Origin: Methyloceanibacter sp.
GTDB taxonomy: Bacteria; Pseudomonadota; Alphaproteobacteria; Rhizobiales; Methyloligellaceae
Assembly (NCBI GenBank): GCA_014380485.1
Contig: JACMJU010000030.1
Coordinates: 1 to 48,488, forward strand
Direction: 5' to 3'
Length of the DNA: 48,488 bases
The notes under the pieces are model-generated. The model did no database searches, was not told where the DNA came from, and saw only the letters and a program-made list of their open reading frames with translations. The position numbers were made by a program, and so were the translations under genes. Below are positions 1-8,169 of the stretch, one piece after another; position 1 is the stretch's first letter; each line of letters begins with the position of its first letter.

Positions 1-387
1 GGACTGCGGCGCGGCTTGCGTGCCAGTCGGAGCGGTTGCAGGGCTCGAAGGGGAAGCTGCCGGCGCCCCGTTGGGACTGCTCTCTGAAGTATCGGGATTC
101 GACGGAGAGGCTGCGGGCGCGCCATTCGGGCCGGTCTCAGGGGTCGCAGGACTCGATTGGGTCGCCGGCGGCGCCCCGTTGGGACTGGTCGCCGAGGTGT
201 CGGGATTCGACGGGGATGCTGCCGGCGCGCCATTCGGGCCGGTCTCAGGGCTCGCAGGCCCCGATTGGGTCGCCGCCGGCGGCCCGTTAGGGGTCGTTTC
301 GGCACTCGCGGGAAAAGCGAGCATCGCCGCTAAAAATGGAATCGCGAGCACAGTTCGGAACTGTGGAAAGGAATCAGAAAGCCGCAT
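1..387 (-). CDS. Exported Pro/Ala-rich repeat protein, N-terminal part (truncated by window edge)
   Basis: The minus-strand frame from the ATG at 387 stays open to base 1, giving 129 residues without a stop. Residues 1-29 look like a Sec signal peptide: Arg near the start, a hydrophobic core (VLAIPFLAAMLAF) and a PASA-type cleavage site before Glu30. The rest is almost only Pro, Ala, Ser, Thr, Asn and Gly, built from a 36-residue repeat (residues 33-68, 69-104 and a partial third copy), each made of two 18-residue half-units that start with PNG and contain PETG or PDTS. No catalytic domain is visible; a folded domain may lie beyond the edge. Such regions often act as flexible linkers or wall-spanning tails in exported proteins, which is inference. 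The opposite strand is also open here, but it lacks a signal peptide and is the likely shadow. Confidence 0.6.
   Translation of the reverse strand, partial: MRLSDSFPQFRTVLAIPFLAAMLAFPASAETTPNGPPAATQSGPASPETGPNGAPAASPSNPDTSATSPNGAPPATQSSPATPETGPNGAPAASPSNPDTSESSPNGAPAASPSSPATAPTGTQAAPQS
19..291 (-). repeat. 108-bp in-frame tandem repeat (about 2.5 copies)
   Basis: Near-identical stretches recur 108 bases apart (for example those at 63 and 171 on the plus strand). Each unit encodes 36 residues of the exported protein at the window start, and each has an internal half-repeat of 54 bases. Copy number is a multiple of three bases, so gain or loss of units would keep the frame. Confidence 0.85.
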
Positions 388-530
388 CTTCAAACCCTGA
401 TTGCGCAGAAACCCATCGCCCGGCAGCCCCATAGATATGACGTCTTAAAGGCCATACCAGGGCTGCCTCGCATATTTTGTACCGGCAAGGACCGAATAAG
501 AAGTTACGCTCCGATCATAACGCCCGTCTG

Positions 531-953
531 TCAGTTATGATCCTCAGGCAATACCGGAAGCGGCACGGCGGGGATGCCTTCCTCCTGCAGCGACCTCGCC
601 TCCTCGAGGCTCGCCTCGCCGTAGATGCTGCGGGTCTCGGCCTCCCCGTAATGCATCTTGCGGGCCTCCTCGGCGAAGGCGGGGCCGACATCCTCGGCAT
701 TGGCCTGAAGATGGGCGCGGAGGTCTTTGAGAAAAGCATAGGTCTTCTTGCGCTTGCTGACCTCCCGCTTCAGGGGCGCCTCGGCGCGCCGCCTCTTGAC
801 GGCGGGCGCCATCGGCGCCTTCCGCACCGCGGCACTGCCGCAACAGGGGCACACCACCGAGCGGGCCTGGGCCTGGTCCTCAAAGGCATCGCCCGAAGCG
901 AACCAGGCGTCAAAGTCATGACCCCGATCGCAAGTGAGCGCGAAGCGAATCAT
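531..953 (-). CDS. DUF1178 family protein
   Basis: The 140-residue product opens MIRFALTC and matches the DUF1178 family, which is widespread in Alpha- and Betaproteobacteria and has no established function. Cys8, His12, Cys35 and Cys38 (in CPCCG) are spaced like a small zinc-binding site; zinc binding is inferred. The middle is lysine- and arginine-rich (KRRR, KRKK) and the C-terminal half is acidic. The ATG overlaps the stop of the upstream hydrolase gene by four bases (ATGA at 950-953), so the two are very probably translationally coupled and co-transcribed with grxC. Length is typical of the family. Confidence 0.85.
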   Translation of the reverse strand: MIRFALTCDRGHDFDAWFASGDAFEDQAQARSVVCPCCGSAAVRKAPMAPAVKRRRAEAPLKREVSKRKKTYAFLKDLRAHLQANAEDVGPAFAEEARKMHYGEAETRSIYGEASLEEARSLQEEGIPAVPLPVLPEDHN

Positions 954-1828
954 GACCCCTCTCTCCTCGCCTCGCGCGGCGAGCGCCCGGCAATCGCGAT
1001 TTCGAAGTCGCGGCCGTGCTTGAGCGCAGGGATGCGGGCGCGGGCTTCGGCGGAAGCGGCAAGGTCGAGATCGGCAAAGATGACGCCCGGCGCCTCGCCG
1101 CCTTCCGCCAGGACCTCGCCCCAGGGCGAAACGATCAGGCTATGGCCGAAGGTAGCGCGGCCATTCTCATGCAGGCCTCCTTGGGTGGCGGCGAGGACGA
1201 AGGCGCCGGTCTCGATGGCACGGGCGCGGATCAGCACATGCCAATGGGCCTCGCCCGTTTGTCTGGTGAAGGCGGCGGGCACGGCGATGAACTCGGCGCC
1301 TGCCATGGCGAGCGCCCGGTAGAGCTGGGGAAAGCGGAGATCGTAGCAGATCGAAAGGCCGAGCCTGCCGAAGGGAAGGTCGGCGAGGATCGCGCTGGTG
1401 CCGGGTCTCGCGTTCTGAGATTCGCGATAGCTCTCCCCTCCGGCGAGGTCGACGTCGAACAGATGGAGCTTGTCGTAACGCGCGGTCACACCGCCGTCCG
1501 GCTCGATCAGATAGGAGCGGTTGGCGACGCGGGTCTGATCGAGCTTGATGGCGAGCGAGCCGATATGAAGAAAAATTCCGAGCTCCGCGGCAAGCGCGCG
1601 GAATCTCGCGAGCGGGACGCTGTTCTCCTCGGTCTGGGCCGCTTCGAGCACGCGTTCCGGTTTTAGCTCCATGATGGCGGTGTTTTCCGGCGTCTGCACG
1701 TAGACGGCGCCTGTTTGGGCGGCCCGCCTGATCAGCGCCTCGGCACTCTGCAAATTGGCATCAACGGCATGGCCCGAACGGAGCTGCACGAGCGCGGCGC
1801 GGAAGCGCTTATCCGGCGCGAGGCTCAT
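950..1828 (-). CDS. Carbon-nitrogen hydrolase (nitrilase superfamily, Nit1/omega-amidase-like)
   Basis: The 292-residue protein carries the nitrilase-superfamily triad in the right order: Glu48 (TPEN), Lys120 (YDKLHLFD) and Cys161 (SICYDLRFP). The YDKLHLFD and CYDLRFP motifs point to the Nit1/Nit2 branch, whose members are omega-amidases or repair enzymes that hydrolyse deaminated glutathione. The substrate cannot be fixed from sequence, but the adjacent glutaredoxin makes a link to glutathione metabolism reasonable (inference). It probably acts in the cytoplasm, with no signal peptide. It overlaps grxC by four bases upstream (1825-1828) and the DUF1178 gene by four bases downstream, forming a tight three-gene unit. 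Confidence 0.88.
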   Translation of the reverse strand: MSLAPDKRFRAALVQLRSGHAVDANLQSAEALIRRAAQTGAVYVQTPENTAIMELKPERVLEAAQTEENSVPLARFRALAAELGIFLHIGSLAIKLDQTRVANRSYLIEPDGGVTARYDKLHLFDVDLAGGESYRESQNARPGTSAILADLPFGRLGLSICYDLRFPQLYRALAMAGAEFIAVPAAFTRQTGEAHWHVLIRARAIETGAFVLAATQGGLHENGRATFGHSLIVSPWGEVLAEGGEAPGVIFADLDLAASAEARARIPALKHGRDFEIAIAGRSPREARREGS

Positions 1829-2115
1829 GTTTGTTCGGCGTCCGCAAGCGGGGCGGGTGCGTTGGCGATCATTGCATCGAGCTTGCCCTCGCGCTCGAGC
1901 GCGGCAAGCTCGTAATAGCCTCCCACATGATGCCCATGGATGAAGATTTGCGGCACGGTACGCCAGCCGCGGGCGCGGTCGATCATCTCGACGCGCTTCT
2001 CCGCATCGGAGGCGATGTCGATTTCCTCAAAGCCGAGCGCCTTCGCCTGAAGCAGCTGTTTCGCTGCGCGGCAATAGCCGCAGAAGGGCGTGGTATAAAG
2101 AACGATGCGCGTCAT
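1825..2115 (-). CDS. grxC: Glutaredoxin 3 (GrxC)
   Basis: The 96-residue protein is a class I glutaredoxin: active-site C12-G-Y-C15, the cis-proline in TVPQIFI (Pro55) and the glutathione-contacting GG at 65-66. It would reduce disulfides and glutathione mixed disulfides in the cytoplasm. The usual GrxC active site is CPYC; here Gly replaces Pro, a change known to alter redox potential in the thioredoxin fold and present in some natural glutaredoxins. The ATG at 2115 gives the family length; a longer open frame upstream runs into comF territory and was rejected. It lies first in the grxC-hydrolase-DUF1178 unit. Confidence 0.92.
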   Translation of the reverse strand: MTRIVLYTTPFCGYCRAAKQLLQAKALGFEEIDIASDAEKRVEMIDRARGWRTVPQIFIHGHHVGGYYELAALEREGKLDAMIANAPAPLADAEQT

Positions 2116-2174
2116 GGGATCGCCGATTCGAGCAACTCCCTGATAACTGGGCCGTAGGCGGGCCGGCTGCAAGA

Positions 2175-3011
2175 CTAGAGTACGAAGGCGGCGGGCTCGA
2201 CGGCGCGCGCCAGCGCCAGGATATCGACCCTTGCCGCTCCCGACCGCTTCAACACCCGGGCGCAAGCCTCGGCCGTCGCCCCCGTCGTGATCACATCGTC
2301 GACGACCACGAGCTTCTTGCCTTTGACCCGAACGGCCCGGGCGTGATCGACCTTGAAGGCCCCGGCGACATTGCGCCGCCGCTGGTCGGCAGTGAGGCCG
2401 ACCTGGCTCGCCGTGCGCCGTACCCTCTTCAGCACGAAGCAATCGACCGGAACGCCGCAGAGCCGCCCCACAGCCACGGCGAGCATGGCCGATTGGTTGA
2501 ACCGCCGCCACCACAGCCGCGAGGGGTAGAGCGGGACGGGAAGGATGAGATCGGCGTCGGCGAGCAGCTCGGCGCCCGCGTTCTTGAGCCAGCGCGCGAA
2601 CAAGGGCAGGCCCTCGTGCCGGTCACGATATTTGAAGCTCTGGATAAGCTCGCGCATGGTGTCCGAATAACGCGCCGCGGCCCGCGCGCGGTCGTAAACT
2701 GGAGGCAAGGCGATTGCCGCCGCCGAGAGAAGCGGCTCGCCTGCCTCGAAGGGCAGCGGAACCCCTAACCGGATACAGAGCGGAGGCGCGATGAAATCGA
2801 TCCGGGCGAAGCAAGCGCCGCACAAAAGCCCGTGGCTTCCGATGCGGGTGCGGCAAGAGATGCAGACCGGCGGCAGAAGAAAATCGGCGAGCCGCCCGAG
2901 CATCGACCGCACGGAACCGGAAGCTGCCCCCCTCACGCGCGCTTGCGTCGCGGAAGCGGCAGATTGCGGCTCCAGGCCAAGCTCTGCGTCGCCGATCGGC
3001 ATGGAGATCAT
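2175..3011 (-). CDS. comF: ComF family phosphoribosyltransferase-like protein
   Basis: The protein has the ComF layout: an N-terminal zinc-ribbon-like part with CISC and CGAC cysteine pairs after LADFLLPP, then a type I phosphoribosyltransferase fold ending in the PRPP-binding loop VVVDDVITTGAT. ComF proteins are tied to DNA uptake and processing of transforming DNA in competent bacteria; in alphaproteobacteria a role in competence is not established. The start is uncertain: ATG at 3011 (278 residues) fits the gap to the divergent methyltransferase gene, but ATG at 2903 (MLGRLADFLLPP, 242 residues) resembles the usual family start better. Neither has a strong ribosome-binding site. Confidence 0.87.
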   Translation of the reverse strand: MISMPIGDAELGLEPQSAASATQARVRGAASGSVRSMLGRLADFLLPPVCISCRTRIGSHGLLCGACFARIDFIAPPLCIRLGVPLPFEAGEPLLSAAAIALPPVYDRARAAARYSDTMRELIQSFKYRDRHEGLPLFARWLKNAGAELLADADLILPVPLYPSRLWWRRFNQSAMLAVAVGRLCGVPVDCFVLKRVRRTASQVGLTADQRRRNVAGAFKVDHARAVRVKGKKLVVVDDVITTGATAEACARVLKRSGAARVDILALARAVEPAAFVL

Positions 3012-3059
3012 GATAGGGCCAGAACGGCTCAAGTTCAAAGCCTGGGACGCACAGGGGCC

Positions 3060-3998
3060 ATGAGTGCCGAGCTCCGCCTGTTCGACCGCAAATTGTTGCG
3101 CGCGCGGCGCGCGCGCTTCGCGCATGAGATCGCGGCACGCGAGTTTATTCTTGCGCATGTGGCGGGCGAGATCGCCGAACGCGTCGCGCTCATGCTCAGG
3201 CCGTTTCCGCTTGCGCTCGACCTCGGCGCCTATCACGGATTGCTCGGGCGAAGCGTGTCGCGGCTTCCCTCGGTCGGCGCGATGGTTTACGCGGAGAGCG
3301 CGTTCGAATTCGCCGCGCTGTGTCCGCGTCCGTCGCTCGTCTGCGACGAGGATTTTTTGCCCTTCAAGGAGGCAAGCCTCAATCTCATCGTCTCGGGGCT
3401 GGCGTTGCATCGCGTCAACGATCTTCCCGGTGCACTCGTGCAGATCCGGCGCGCGCTCGTTCCCGACGGCCTGTTCATGGCGGCGTTGCTTGGCGCCGGC
3501 GCGCTCCTGGAGCTTCGTCGCGCCCTGCTCGAAGCCGAGGCTGAGACACAAGGTGGAGCAAGTCCGCGGATCGCCCCCTTCGGCGATGTGAGAGAGTATG
3601 GGGCGCTTCTCCAGCGCGCGGGCTTTGCCCTTCCGGTGGCCGATACCGAGACGCTCACAATCCTCTACGCGAACCCGCGCGAGTTGATGCGCGACGTTCG
3701 CGCACTCGGCGGCGGCAACGTGCTTCTGGCCCGGAGCAGAAGGCCGCTCTCGCGCAAGGTCTTACAGCGCGCTGAGAGCCTCTATCGCGAACGCCACAGC
3801 CTGCCCGACGGCCGCGTCGGTGCGACCTTCGAGATCGTCTATCTCAGTGGCTGGGGGCCCGATCAGAGTCAGCAAAAGCCGCTCAAACCGGGCAGCGCCG
3901 CGCGGCGTCTCGCCGATGCGCTCGGCACCAAAGAAGAGAAGGCCGGAGATAAGGCTTCCTATAAGCTGCGCCGGCGCGAAAGCCCGAAACAGCGCTAG
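3060..3998 (+). CDS. SAM-dependent methyltransferase-fold protein, NDUFAF5/BioC-like
   Basis: The 312-residue protein opens with the FDRKLLRARRAR segment typical of alphaproteobacterial homologues of the mitochondrial complex I assembly factor NDUFAF5. It continues with a Rossmann methyltransferase fold: motif I as LALDLGAYHGLLG, then an acidic strand and the SGLALHRVNDLPGAL stretch that follows motif III in this group. NDUFAF5 hydroxylates an arginine of NDUFS7; whether the bacterial protein does this or methylates a small molecule is unknown. ATG at 3060 is favoured because an upstream extension would be antisense to comF. The C-terminal tail is basic and probably disordered. It lies divergently from comF. 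Confidence 0.82.
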   Translation: MSAELRLFDRKLLRARRARFAHEIAAREFILAHVAGEIAERVALMLRPFPLALDLGAYHGLLGRSVSRLPSVGAMVYAESAFEFAALCPRPSLVCDEDFLPFKEASLNLIVSGLALHRVNDLPGALVQIRRALVPDGLFMAALLGAGALLELRRALLEAEAETQGGASPRIAPFGDVREYGALLQRAGFALPVADTETLTILYANPRELMRDVRALGGGNVLLARSRRPLSRKVLQRAESLYRERHSLPDGRVGATFEIVYLSGWGPDQSQQKPLKPGSAARRLADALGTKEEKAGDKASYKLRRRESPKQR

Positions 3999-4012
3999 CT
4001 TCCTTTCCCCAC

Positions 4013-4429
4013 TCAGCGAAGATCGCGCAACGCGATCTTGAGCGGCGCATCGGCCGGCGGCATGTCATAGAGGTGAAGCGTATCGGGCCTCACCCAAAGA
4101 AGCTCCTGGCCTTCATGAGCGGTAAGGTGCCCCTGCCAGCGCCGGCAGAGATAGACCGGCATGAGCAGGTGGAAGTCGGGGTAAGCGTGGCTCGCGAAAG
4201 TGAGCGGCGTCAGGTCTTCCTTGGCGATGTCAATGCCGAGCTCTTCGCGAAGCTCGCGGATCAGGGCCTCCTCAGGCTGTTCGCCCGCCTCGACTTTCCC
4301 GCCCGGGAACTCCCATAGGCCGGCGAGCGGGCGTCCCGCGGGGCGCTTTGCCAGCAGCACCGCACCTTCGCGATCGAGGAGCGCGCAGGCCGCGACGATG
4401 ACGATCGGGCGCTTGCGATCCGCGCTCAT
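4013..4429 (-). CDS. mutT: Nudix hydrolase, MutT-like 8-oxo-dGTP pyrophosphatase
   Basis: The 138-residue protein has a complete Nudix box, GX5EX7REUXEEXGU, beginning GGKVEAGE and ending REELGI, preceded by GLWEFPGG, which is characteristic of MutT-type enzymes. These hydrolyse 8-oxo-dGTP to the monophosphate and limit A:T to C:G transversions. ATG at 4429 gives the normal family length; a longer frame to 4561 would overlap argJ. It is last in the minus-strand cluster PPIase-argJ-mutT, an arrangement common in alphaproteobacteria. The substrate is inferred from the family. Confidence 0.9.
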   Translation of the reverse strand: MSADRKRPIVIVAACALLDREGAVLLAKRPAGRPLAGLWEFPGGKVEAGEQPEEALIRELREELGIDIAKEDLTPLTFASHAYPDFHLLMPVYLCRRWQGHLTAHEGQELLWVRPDTLHLYDMPPADAPLKIALRDLR

Positions 4430-4472
4430 CTTCCCACCCGGGGGTTGACGCTGTGCGGGCGCAGCACCCGGC

Positions 4473-5711
4473 TCACGACCGGTAATCGGCGTTGATGGCG
4501 ATATAGTCGTGGGTGAGGTCGCAGGTCCATATGGTTGCCGCCTCTTTGCCCACGCCCACATCCACGGTGATGGCGATTTCCGGCCGCTTCATATAGGCCA
4601 CGCCGTCCTTCTCGCGGTAGGCTTGTGCCACCTCGCCGTCCTTGGCGACGAGGAGGTCGCCCAACCAAATGGCGAGCCTGTCGCGGTCCGCCGCCTCCCC
4701 TGCCTTGCCCACGGCCGCAACGATCCGCCCCCAATTTGGATCCTCGCCGGCGATCGCCGTCTTCACCAGCGGCGAATTGGCGATCGATTTGGCGATGGCC
4801 CGCGCGGCCCTCCTGGTCTCGGCGCCGGTCACTTTCACCGTGACGAACTTGGTGAGGCCCTCGCCGTCCTTGACGATCTGCTGAGCGAGATCGTGCATCA
4901 CCTCGTGGAGTGCGAAGCGAAAGCTTGCCAGTCTCAGATCGTCGCCGTGAACGATCCGCGGAGCACCGCGCGTCGTGGACCTCCCGGTGGCGAAGATCAG
5001 AGCCGTGTCGCTGGTCGAGGTATCGCCGTCAATGGTGATGGCGTTGAAGGTCTCGTCGACGGCCGGGTCGAGCGAGGCGCGCAACGCCTGAGGTTCGATT
5101 GCCGCGTCGGTGAAGAGAAAGGCGAGCATGGTGGCCATGTCGGGTGCGATCATGCCGGCGCCTTTGGCGATGCCGTTGATGTTGATCGCAACCCCGTCGA
5201 TCTCCGCCTTGCGCGTGGCGAGCTTGGGGTAGGTGTCGGTGGTCATGATGGCGCGCGCCGCCTCGGCAAAGCCGTCGGGCTTGGCCTCGCGCGCAAGAGC
5301 GCCGAGGCGCGAGGCGATCTTACGCGCATCGAGCGGTTCGCCGATGACTCCGGTGGAGGCAATGTAGACATCGGCCTCGAGGCAATCGGCCGCTTCGGCG
5401 GCGGCTTCGGCAGTGCGCTTCACCACCTCCCGCCCCCGCCTGCCGGTGAAAGCATTGGCATTGCCGGAATTGACCACCAGCGCGCGGGCCATCCCGTGCG
5501 CCAGGTGCGAGCGGCACCAATCGACGGGCGCGGATGCGGTTTTCGACTGCGTCAGAACTCCGGCGACGGTGGTTCCCGGGTCGAACAAAGCAAGCAGCAG
5601 ATCGGTGCGGCCGGGATAGCGGATCCCGACCGAGGCAGACGCGAGGCGCACGCCGTCGATCGCCGGAAGATGCGGCAGGTGCTTCGGCGCAAACGGCGAG
5701 GTCTTGCCCAA
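4473..5711 (-). CDS. argJ: Bifunctional ornithine acetyltransferase / N-acetylglutamate synthase (ArgJ)
   Basis: The 412-residue protein is full-length ArgJ. It transfers acetyl from N-acetylornithine to glutamate and can also acetylate glutamate from acetyl-CoA, in the cyclic arginine pathway. The self-cleavage site is visible as Ala193-Thr194 in PDMATMLAF; Thr194 becomes the nucleophile at the N-terminus of the beta chain. The oxyanion-hole motif STGVIG is at 119-124. The start is a TTG at 5711 with a GAGG ribosome-binding site nine bases upstream; no ATG fits the family N-terminus (LAP/FAPK...IDGVRLA). It lies 19 bases after the PPIase gene and is probably co-transcribed with it and mutT. 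Confidence 0.95.
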   Translation of the reverse strand: MGKTSPFAPKHLPHLPAIDGVRLASASVGIRYPGRTDLLLALFDPGTTVAGVLTQSKTASAPVDWCRSHLAHGMARALVVNSGNANAFTGRRGREVVKRTAEAAAEAADCLEADVYIASTGVIGEPLDARKIASRLGALAREAKPDGFAEAARAIMTTDTYPKLATRKAEIDGVAININGIAKGAGMIAPDMATMLAFLFTDAAIEPQALRASLDPAVDETFNAITIDGDTSTSDTALIFATGRSTTRGAPRIVHGDDLRLASFRFALHEVMHDLAQQIVKDGEGLTKFVTVKVTGAETRRAARAIAKSIANSPLVKTAIAGEDPNWGRIVAAVGKAGEAADRDRLAIWLGDLLVAKDGEVAQAYREKDGVAYMKRPEIAITVDVGVGKEAATIWTCDLTHDYIAINADYRS

Positions 5712-5730
5712 GGGGATCTACCTCAAGCCG

Positions 5731-6618
5731 TCACGGATTGCCTTGAGCATCCCCTGAAGACTTGTCCTCGGGCAGAGGCGGTGCATCGCCCTTCGGCGCA
5801 ATCTCATCCACCGACTTCTTAAGCTCGGGATCGACCACCTCGATCTTGGCCGCGTTGCGCAGGCCGGTCACCACCTCTTGCGCCTTTTGCTGCACGAGCT
5901 GGGAAATGATCCCCTCCTTCACCTGCTCGAAGGTGGGCAGCGGCTGGTCGCGCTTCTCCTCGACCTTGATGACATGCCAGCCGAATTGGGTCTGGAGCGG
6001 TTCTGAAAGCTCGCCCACGTCGAGCGCGAAGGCGGCCTCCTCGAACGGCTTGAGCATCTGGCCGCGCGAAAAGAAGCCGAGGTCGCCACCCTCGGCGGCG
6101 GGGTCCTTCGACTTCTCCTTGGCCACCGTGGCGAAATCTTCGCCCTTCTTCAGCCGCTCGGCGACCTCCTTGGCCTCGGCCTCGGTCGCCACCAGGATGT
6201 GGCGGGCGTGCACCTCTTGCTCCGGCTTCATTTGGCCGATCTTCTCGTCATAAATCTTCTTGGCGTCGGCCTCGGTGACCGCGTCATGAATCTTGAGGTC
6301 GAAATAGGCATCGCGCAGCGCGCGGCGCCCGTGATACTTCACCCGGCCCGGGAAGCTGTCGGCCTTATCGAGATTGTCGGTCTGGCCCGCGCCTGCCATC
6401 AGCTCGCTCTCGATGACATATTGCAGAAGCACCTTCCGGCGATCTGCGGCCGAGAAATTGGCGAGTCGCGGCCCAACTTCGGAGGCGGCAAAATCGAGAT
6501 CGGATTGCTTGATATCGACCCCATTGACGCGGGCGATGACGGGATCGTCGGCGGCGGCAGCAGAGAAGGCAACGCCGATGAAGGCTGCCATGAGCAGCAA
6601 GGCTGACCGGGCTTTCAC
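5731..6618 (-). CDS. Periplasmic parvulin-type peptidyl-prolyl isomerase
   Basis: The 295-residue protein starts at a GTG (6618) with an AGAGGA ribosome-binding site eight bases away. It has a signal peptide (residues 1-23, ending SAAAA), a SurA-N-like helical part, and a parvulin rotamase domain at about residues 135-230 with VHARHILV, GGDLGFFSRGQM and FGWHVIKVEE motifs. The tail is acidic and proline-rich. By family it helps fold exported and outer-membrane proteins in the periplasm. Opposite it, across a short divergent region, lie an exported ClpP-fold gene and then arsC and secA, so this section is rich in export functions. Confidence 0.9.
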   Translation of the reverse strand: MKARSALLLMAAFIGVAFSAAAADDPVIARVNGVDIKQSDLDFAASEVGPRLANFSAADRRKVLLQYVIESELMAGAGQTDNLDKADSFPGRVKYHGRRALRDAYFDLKIHDAVTEADAKKIYDEKIGQMKPEQEVHARHILVATEAEAKEVAERLKKGEDFATVAKEKSKDPAAEGGDLGFFSRGQMLKPFEEAAFALDVGELSEPLQTQFGWHVIKVEEKRDQPLPTFEQVKEGIISQLVQQKAQEVVTGLRNAAKIEVVDPELKKSVDEIAPKGDAPPLPEDKSSGDAQGNP

Positions 6619-6704
6619 GAGAATGATCCTCTTCTTCGGCTCGCCCCAGGCCGCTTCGAATGTCGAGCAGGCGAGCGGGTTGGGTTGGTTCCCCGGGGCC
6701 GGGT

Positions 6705-6785
6705 TTTAGACCCGAGGCGGCGGGTTGCCAAGGGGGGCGATCTCCGCGGGGTCGCGGACGCGCCGAGAGCCGGCTCGGGTCTAAA
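6705..6785. repeat. Perfect 12-bp inverted repeat in the divergent region
   Basis: TTTAGACCCGAG at 6705-6716 is repeated as its exact reverse complement CTCGGGTCTAAA at 6774-6785, with 57 bases between. It sits between the GTG of the PPIase gene (minus) and the ATG at 6871 (plus). It could be a pair of operator half-sites or form a hairpin in transcripts; there is no T-run. Confidence 0.6.
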
Positions 6786-6870
6786 GAAGGCCATGAATTG
6801 GCCTATTGTGACAGTCTTAAGGATTGCTCAAAGGTGCCCGACGCACGCGAGCTGCGCCGGAGGTAAAGGA

Positions 6871-7350
6871 ATGAATGCCGCTCCTTTAGGTTGCTCGGCG
6901 TGGGCCGGTATTGCGCGATGGCCGGCGGCGCGGAGTCTTGCGATCGCTCTCGCTCTGTCCTTGAGCGCGACCGCGCCGGCGCTTGGCGACATCCGCATCC
7001 TGTCGAGCGGAGGCGGCTCGGTCGGCGAATACTTGAACTTCTTCGCCAAGGTCAGGCAATCCGGCGAGCGCGTTATCATCGATGGTCCTTGTCTCTCCGC
7101 CTGCACGCTCGTGCTGAGCAGCGTTCCGCGCAAGCGGATCTGCGTCACCTCGCGGGCCGTACTCGGCTTTCATGCCCCCTACTTGGTGGATAAGAGCGGG
7201 CGAAAATTCCGCACGCGCGAGGCGACCCGAGCCGTGAACGCCGCCTATCCCGCTTCCGTCAGGTCGTGGATAAAACGTAAGGGCGGGCTCAGTCAAAGAA
7301 CCCTCCTGCTGCGAGGCCGCGAACTTGCCGCCCTCTATCCGCGCTGCTAG
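6871..7350 (+). CDS. Exported ClpP/crotonase-fold protein (COG3904-like)
   Basis: The 159-residue protein has a signal peptide (about residues 1-39, ending APALG). Its mature part resembles the periplasmic ClpP-fold proteins grouped in COG3904: a glycine loop SSGGGSVGEY, Ser76 in PCLSACTLVL and His101 in GFHAPY, positioned like the nucleophile and histidine of ClpP-type serine proteases. Function is unknown for this group, and proteolysis is not demonstrated. The ATG at 6871 is preceded by a clear GGAGG at about 6859-6863, which decides the start over a longer open frame. It is short for the fold, so it may act as a multimer or be degenerate. Confidence 0.75.
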   Translation: MNAAPLGCSAWAGIARWPAARSLAIALALSLSATAPALGDIRILSSGGGSVGEYLNFFAKVRQSGERVIIDGPCLSACTLVLSSVPRKRICVTSRAVLGFHAPYLVDKSGRKFRTREATRAVNAAYPASVRSWIKRKGGLSQRTLLLRGRELAALYPRC

Positions 7351-7420
7351 CCGGCGGCGCTGGCGGGCCTCGATGCCACTCGTAATATAAGTGTCATCGA
7401 CCTCGCGCTAGTTTGGAGCC

Positions 7421-7948
7421 ATGAGCGAAAGGTCGCCCCTCAACGTGCTCTTCCTCTGCACCGGGAACTCGGCGCGCTCGATCCTGGCCGAGGCCATTCT
7501 GAACCGTCTGGGGGCGGGCAAGTTTCGCGGTTACAGCGCCGGAAGCCACCCCGCCGGCGAGGTCAATCCTCTGGCGCTGCATCTTCTGCGCAAGGCGAGT
7601 TACGAAGTCTCCAAGCTCCGCTCGAAATCCTGGGACGAGTTTGCCGCGCCCGGCGCGCCGAAGCTCGACTTCGTATTCACCGTGTGCGACGACGCCGCAA
7701 ACGAAATCTGCCCCATCTGGCCCGGCCAACCGATGTCCGCTCACTGGGGACTGCCCGATCCCGTCAACGCTCAAGGCACAGAGGCCGAGCGCAACCTCGC
7801 CTTTGCCGACACCATGCGCATGCTTACCCAGCGCATCGACATTTTTGTGAACCTGCCGTTCGACCGGCTGAGCAAGCTCTCGCTGCAAGAGCAACTCGAC
7901 GAGATCGGCCGCATGCGCCGAAAAGCTCCGTCGGAACAACCCGCTTAG
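7421..7948 (+). CDS. arsC: Low-molecular-weight phosphatase-fold arsenate reductase (ArsC)
   Basis: The 175-residue protein has the P-loop C13-TGNSA-R19-S of the LMW protein tyrosine phosphatase superfamily. Further cysteines at 89 and 97 (VCDDAANEIC) correspond to the redox relay of thioredoxin-linked ArsC. The ICPIWPGQP motif and the DPVNAQGTEAERNLAF acid region fit ArsC rather than a true tyrosine phosphatase. It would reduce arsenate to arsenite. No arsR, arsB or acr3 lies nearby, so it is a stand-alone copy beside secA, and a general phosphatase role cannot be excluded. Confidence 0.85.
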   Translation: MSERSPLNVLFLCTGNSARSILAEAILNRLGAGKFRGYSAGSHPAGEVNPLALHLLRKASYEVSKLRSKSWDEFAAPGAPKLDFVFTVCDDAANEICPIWPGQPMSAHWGLPDPVNAQGTEAERNLAFADTMRMLTQRIDIFVNLPFDRLSKLSLQEQLDEIGRMRRKAPSEQPA

Positions 7949-8044
7949 GTCGTAAGGCTCATCTCAAGCTCCGTGCCTCCCTTTGACGGGGAGGGATGGC
8001 AATTTGCGGCCGTCCGCTGACGACCGGCGTGTCCGCCGGTCGCG

Positions 8045-8073
8045 TTGACAAGGGTAGGCGGCCCACTTATGTC
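8045..8073 (+). promoter_or_regulatory. Putative secA promoter
   Basis: A consensus -35 hexamer TTGACA (8045-8050) is followed after 17 bases by TATGTC (8068-8073), a weak -10. It lies about 100 bases upstream of the secA ATG in the 221-base arsC-secA gap. The call rests on hexamer match and spacing only. Confidence 0.35.
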
Positions 8074-8169
8074 TCACCAGCATTTGCTCCCCGGTATTTT
8101 GCACGCTTCCGTAAGGCTTTGGTGGGGATCGGCCACGGAAATCGCCTGCGCTCAAGAGGCTTAACAACC

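Noticed and set aside
477-1322. Long plus-strand open frame opposite the DUF1178 and hydrolase genes
   Set aside because: It is antisense to two well-supported genes and shows no family motif; long shadows are expected in GC-rich DNA.
2175-3551. Extension of comF to 458 codons
   Set aside because: The added N-terminal part is antisense to the methyltransferase gene and has no family resemblance.
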